Part shown: positions 60,858 to 64,000 of the stretch, piece after piece | Position numbering within the stretch: position 1 is the first letter of the stretch | How the letters are laid out: each line of letters opens with the position of its first letter | Source of the DNA: an uncultured Alphaproteobacteria bacterium | GTDB lineage: Bacteria > Pseudomonadota > Alphaproteobacteria > HIMB59 > GCA-002718135 | NCBI GenBank assembly: GCA_902518895.1 | Contig: CABYHL010000004.1 | Location: 1-64,000, forward strand | Length of the DNA: 64,000 nucleotides | Direction: 5' to 3' | Program-made: the position numbers and the translations under genes | The notes under the pieces: model-generated | Database searches by the model: none | What the model saw: only the letters and a program-made list of their open reading frames with translations | What the model was told of the DNA's origin: nothing

Positions 60858-61437
60858 AAATTCTTTTTTCTTTTTTTTCTTAATTATTTTTTTTTTATTT
60901 TCTCAAAAAGTTTACTCAGATACAAATAACAAATTAGCTTTAATAAATTATCTAGAATCGCTACAAGGTTTTTCTGCATCATTTTTACAAAATGACGGGA
61001 ACAGCTTAAGTGAGGGGAAAATTTATATTGGCAAGAAAAGAGTTAGGGCAGAATATTTAAAACCTGAAAAGATTTTAATAATTTTAGATGAAAATAAAGC
61101 AATGTATTATAACTATGAACTCGAAGAGGATGAGTTTTTTAATCCAAAAAACACTAATGCTTGGTATTTTTATGATATTTTTAGAAATCCACTTTTTTTT
61201 GAAGATGCTAATATAGAATTAAAAGATAGCCAATTAACTATAGAAAAATATGGTATAGATATGGAAGATCAAGAATATTTTATAAAAATTTATTTTGAAA
61301 ATGATCCATTAGTTTTAAGAAAAGTAGAAGTGCAAAATAACCAACAGTCTTTAACACTTTCAATATATAATCACAATCATAACGAAGAGCTTAGTAAAGA
61401 TTTGTTTAAGCTTATAAATCCTAAATTATTAAACTAA
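60826..61437 (+). CDS. lolA: LolA-like outer-membrane lipoprotein carrier
   Basis: Signal peptide, LQGFSASFLQNDG, LVLRKVEVQNNQQSLTLSIYN; downstream of ftsK. True start may be 60841. Confidence 0.8.
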   Translation: MLVKDMCLRNKNSFFFFFLIIFFLFSQKVYSDTNNKLALINYLESLQGFSASFLQNDGNSLSEGKIYIGKKRVRAEYLKPEKILIILDENKAMYYNYELEEDEFFNPKNTNAWYFYDIFRNPLFFEDANIELKDSQLTIEKYGIDMEDQEYFIKIYFENDPLVLRKVEVQNNQQSLTLSIYNHNHNEELSKDLFKLINPKLLN

Positions 61438-62036
61438 ATAGTGATAATTAATTTTTCATCTCTTGTTTTAATTTTAACACCAGTTTGTATCTCGGTTAAT
61501 TTTTTTCTTATTCTTGTGAGGTGGCTTTCTAATGAGTTAGTTTCAATATTTGATTTAATTTTCAAAATATTTTCTCTAATAAATTTTTTGCTTGTTTCCT
61601 TTTCTTTTACAAGACATGTTAGAATTTCTAGCTCTATTTTTGTTAGATAGCAAAAAGAATTGTTTTTAAGGTTTGTTAGTATCTCATTCTTGATAGAAAT
61701 ATCATGAAAATTAATTTTTAAATTTTGAAAAAAATTTTCTATTTTATTTTTTATATTGTTTGCTGATACTGGTGTTTTTAATAACTGTAAGCTATTTTTT
61801 AAATTAAAATTCTTAATTATTAAATTTGAAAGTATTAAATAATTGGCATTTAATTTCTCAAAATTAATTTTATCATAATCCTTATCATTATTTATTATAA
61901 TAATTTTCGCTTTTGTAAATTCCTCTGTGTAGTCTATCTCTTCTAATTTTAAAAAAGTTAATTGATACGTAGAAAGAAATTCTATTAAAAAATTATTAAC
62001 CTTATTATTAGAAAATATAATTAGATTATTTTTCAT
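61434..62036 (-). CDS. Winged-helix response-regulator-like protein with degenerate receiver-like N-terminus
   Basis: C-terminal YLTKIELEILTCLVKEKE...LESHLTRIRKKL (trans_reg_C-like). Confidence 0.6.
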   Translation of the reverse strand: MKNNLIIFSNNKVNNFLIEFLSTYQLTFLKLEEIDYTEEFTKAKIIIINNDKDYDKINFEKLNANYLILSNLIIKNFNLKNSLQLLKTPVSANNIKNKIENFFQNLKINFHDISIKNEILTNLKNNSFCYLTKIELEILTCLVKEKETSKKFIRENILKIKSNIETNSLESHLTRIRKKLTEIQTGVKIKTRDEKLIITI

Positions 62037-62671
62037 TGTCTTTTTCCAAACAAAATGGTGCCGATCCTAATATATGTTGGATCGAAAGCTAATGCCTTCT
62101 CATAATCATCACTCATTCCAATGCTTAATTCATTAATTTTGTTTTCAATTGCTAAAATTTTTAGTTTAGAGAAATGATGTGATGGTTCTTCATCAATAGG
62201 AGGAATACACATCAAGCCGTGGATATACAATCTCATTTCATCTTTTAAAAAAAAAAGAAAGTCTTTTACATCTTCAGGAAAAATTCCACTTTTTGATTTT
62301 TCTTTACCTGTATTCACTTGAAGAAAAATTTTTTTATTTTCCAGGGCATCTAAGTGCTTTGAAAACTCTCTTGCTATTTTTTCTCTGTCTAAGGTGTGAA
62401 ATACATCAAATAGGGGTATGGCAGTTTTTACTTTGTTTGATTGAAGCGGCCCTGTTAAATGTAATTCTATTTTTGGATTTTTTTGTTTAATTTTTTCAAA
62501 TTTTTCCTGTGCTTCTTGTACTCTATTTTCACCAAATATATATACACCAGAATTTATTGCGTCTAATACACTTTCAATTGGGTGGTTTTTAGAAACCGCA
62601 ACAATTTTGGCTTTATTACTGGATTTTTTTAAAAAATCCTTTATTTCATTGAATTTTTTCTTGTTAAACAT
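62033..62671 (-). CDS. YggS family PLP homeostasis protein
   Basis: IVAVSKNHPIESVLDAINSG, FGENRVQEAQEK, LHLTGPLQSNK, GMSDDYEKAL..YIRIGTILFG; start MFNKKK (62671) preferred over the track start 62749. Confidence 0.93.
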   Translation of the reverse strand: MFNKKKFNEIKDFLKKSSNKAKIVAVSKNHPIESVLDAINSGVYIFGENRVQEAQEKFEKIKQKNPKIELHLTGPLQSNKVKTAIPLFDVFHTLDREKIAREFSKHLDALENKKIFLQVNTGKEKSKSGIFPEDVKDFLFFLKDEMRLYIHGLMCIPPIDEEPSHHFSKLKILAIENKINELSIGMSDDYEKALAFDPTYIRIGTILFGKRQ

Positions 62672-62770
62672 AATTTGGTGTGTGGTAAAAAAACAACATA
62701 GATGAAAAAAATATAATAAATCATTATGCTTTTTTTGTAATTTATTCAATTTTTAAATAATAACCTCCTT

Positions 62771-62810
62771 AATACAAGTTTGTTGCTTGTATTTAATGAA
62801 TATTCATTAA
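62771..62810. promoter_or_regulatory. Porin leader hairpin (62771-62793) and 18-bp palindrome (62793-62810)
   Basis: AATACAAG-TTTGTTG-CTTGTATT and TTAATGAATATTCATTAA. Confidence 0.6.
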
Positions 62811-62826
62811 CTCAAAAGGAGTAATT

Positions 62827-63867
62827 ATGAAAAAAGAACTATTAATGGGAACTGCTCTTGTTTCTACGCTTGGTGCTGCTTCAATTGCTGAAGCTGTAAC
62901 AGCTAGCATGAGTGGTAACCACCAAACTGGTATGGAGTTTGATTCACCTAACGGTGGAACTGACACTAATGCTCAGATTAATGATAACAATTTTACTGTT
63001 TCATTATCTGAAACTACTGATGGTGGTATGACTATTTCATCTAGCTTTAAAGTAATGGATGAAAATACAAAAGAAGATTATGATGCTGGATTTACTTTAG
63101 CATTTACTGATGGCTCTAAGCTTGATGTATTAAATGCTGGTAACGCTTCTGGTTCACACGCTGTATCTATACCTGGATCAGCTGGTGCTGAAGGTGTGGC
63201 TAATACTTCTACTAACAGTGCTCCAACTGGTCTTGATTTTGCTACTGGTTCGACTGCGTTTGGTATTGAGTATCACACTGCTGCTGATTTCTTAGCAGAC
63301 GGTTTAAAGGCATCTATTTCAATTTCAACTGACAGTGGTGCTGCTGCTGTATCTACTTACAGAACAGATAGTCACGTTGCAATTGGTGCTACTTATGTAA
63401 CTGACTTAGGTGATTCATCTGTAACAATCGGTGGTGGTTATTCAGCTACTGACGGTTCTAGAGATGGAACAATGCCTAATGATGATACTGCTGGTATGCA
63501 TGCTGGAATAAGTGCTGTAACTGGTGACTTAACAGTTGCTGTTGGTTTTGCTGACGGTTCTGTTGCTGGTACAAGTGACAACGGATCAGATGAATATACT
63601 GCTGAAGTTGTTAAAGCTGGTGTGAAGTATGTATCTGGCGATCTTACATTTAATGTAGGTTTTGCTTCAGGTGAAGCAGATGATCACGCTCTTGGCGGTT
63701 CTGACGGTGATGATGATTCACAAGATGTAACTTCTGCAAGTGTATCATATGCTGTGGCATCAGGTGTAACTGCAATTCTTGGTTATACAAGCACTTCGTC
63801 TACTGACGAAGGTGCAGGAACTGACGATGGATCTGCATGGTACATCGGTGCAAACATGTCATTCTAA
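62827..63867 (+). CDS. Gram-negative porin-like outer membrane protein
   Basis: Signal peptide MKKELLMGTALVSTLGAASIAEA; alternating beta-strand repeats; terminal aromatic MSF. Confidence 0.85.
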   Translation: MKKELLMGTALVSTLGAASIAEAVTASMSGNHQTGMEFDSPNGGTDTNAQINDNNFTVSLSETTDGGMTISSSFKVMDENTKEDYDAGFTLAFTDGSKLDVLNAGNASGSHAVSIPGSAGAEGVANTSTNSAPTGLDFATGSTAFGIEYHTAADFLADGLKASISISTDSGAAAVSTYRTDSHVAIGATYVTDLGDSSVTIGGGYSATDGSRDGTMPNDDTAGMHAGISAVTGDLTVAVGFADGSVAGTSDNGSDEYTAEVVKAGVKYVSGDLTFNVGFASGEADDHALGGSDGDDDSQDVTSASVSYAVASGVTAILGYTSTSSTDEGAGTDDGSAWYIGANMSF

Positions 63868-63886
63868 TTAAAGATTTAATATCTTT

Positions 63887-63920
63887 AAAAACGGCACTTT
63901 TATTAGTGCCGTTTTTTTTT
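63887..63920 (+). terminator. Rho-independent terminator
   Basis: AAAACGGCACTTTTATTAGTGCCGTTTTTTTTT. Confidence 0.9.
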
Positions 63921-64000
63921 ATGTTTTACTTTTAGCTCTCTTTACAATATTTAGAATTTAATGTTTTTAACAAGGCTAATCACTATACTATCTTTGTTTT

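Overview
AT-rich, tightly packed chromosomal window from what looks like a streamlined marine alphaproteobacterium (inferred from gene content: ccm operon, ECF sigma/ChrR, IalB-like protein, heparinase next to purH, crtI-crtB-crtY-blh, a small GC-shifted porin). Most of the window is ordinary housekeeping sequence: SUV3-like helicase (cut by the left edge and missing from the ORF track), acnA, ccmABCDEFGH, folD, argG, asnB, tsaD, acs, tdk, rsmB, a split purH, the retinal/carotenoid cluster, ftsK, lolA and others. The accessory region is about 39-51 kb. Its most notable feature is a stack of integration scars at one tRNA-Gly(GCC) gene (50997-51071, minus). Three 48-51 nt copies of the tRNA 3' half lie at 44516, 45802 and 46382. 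Each scar is flanked by a short direct-repeat signature made of two half-sites spaced exactly 11 nt apart. The signature sequence differs between elements but matches at the two ends of each inferred element. This outlines four nested, nearly integrase-free cargo elements: a ~0.3 kb one with a 62-aa ORF, a ~1.3 kb one with a sulfotransferase, a ~0.6 kb one with an 86-aa ORF, and a ~4.6 kb one with MORN-repeat genes and a truncated integrase. Other points: a 39-nt upstream box shared by the two MORN transcription units, a CCACAGT repeat/inverted-repeat cluster, purH split into two overlapping ORFs with a diverged cyclohydrolase half, a ChrR-like anti-sigma lacking the canonical zinc ligands, gene-conversion patches in tandem aldo/keto reductases, and an AAPKKKKK-repeat basic protein. 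Everything was read by eye; no searches were run.
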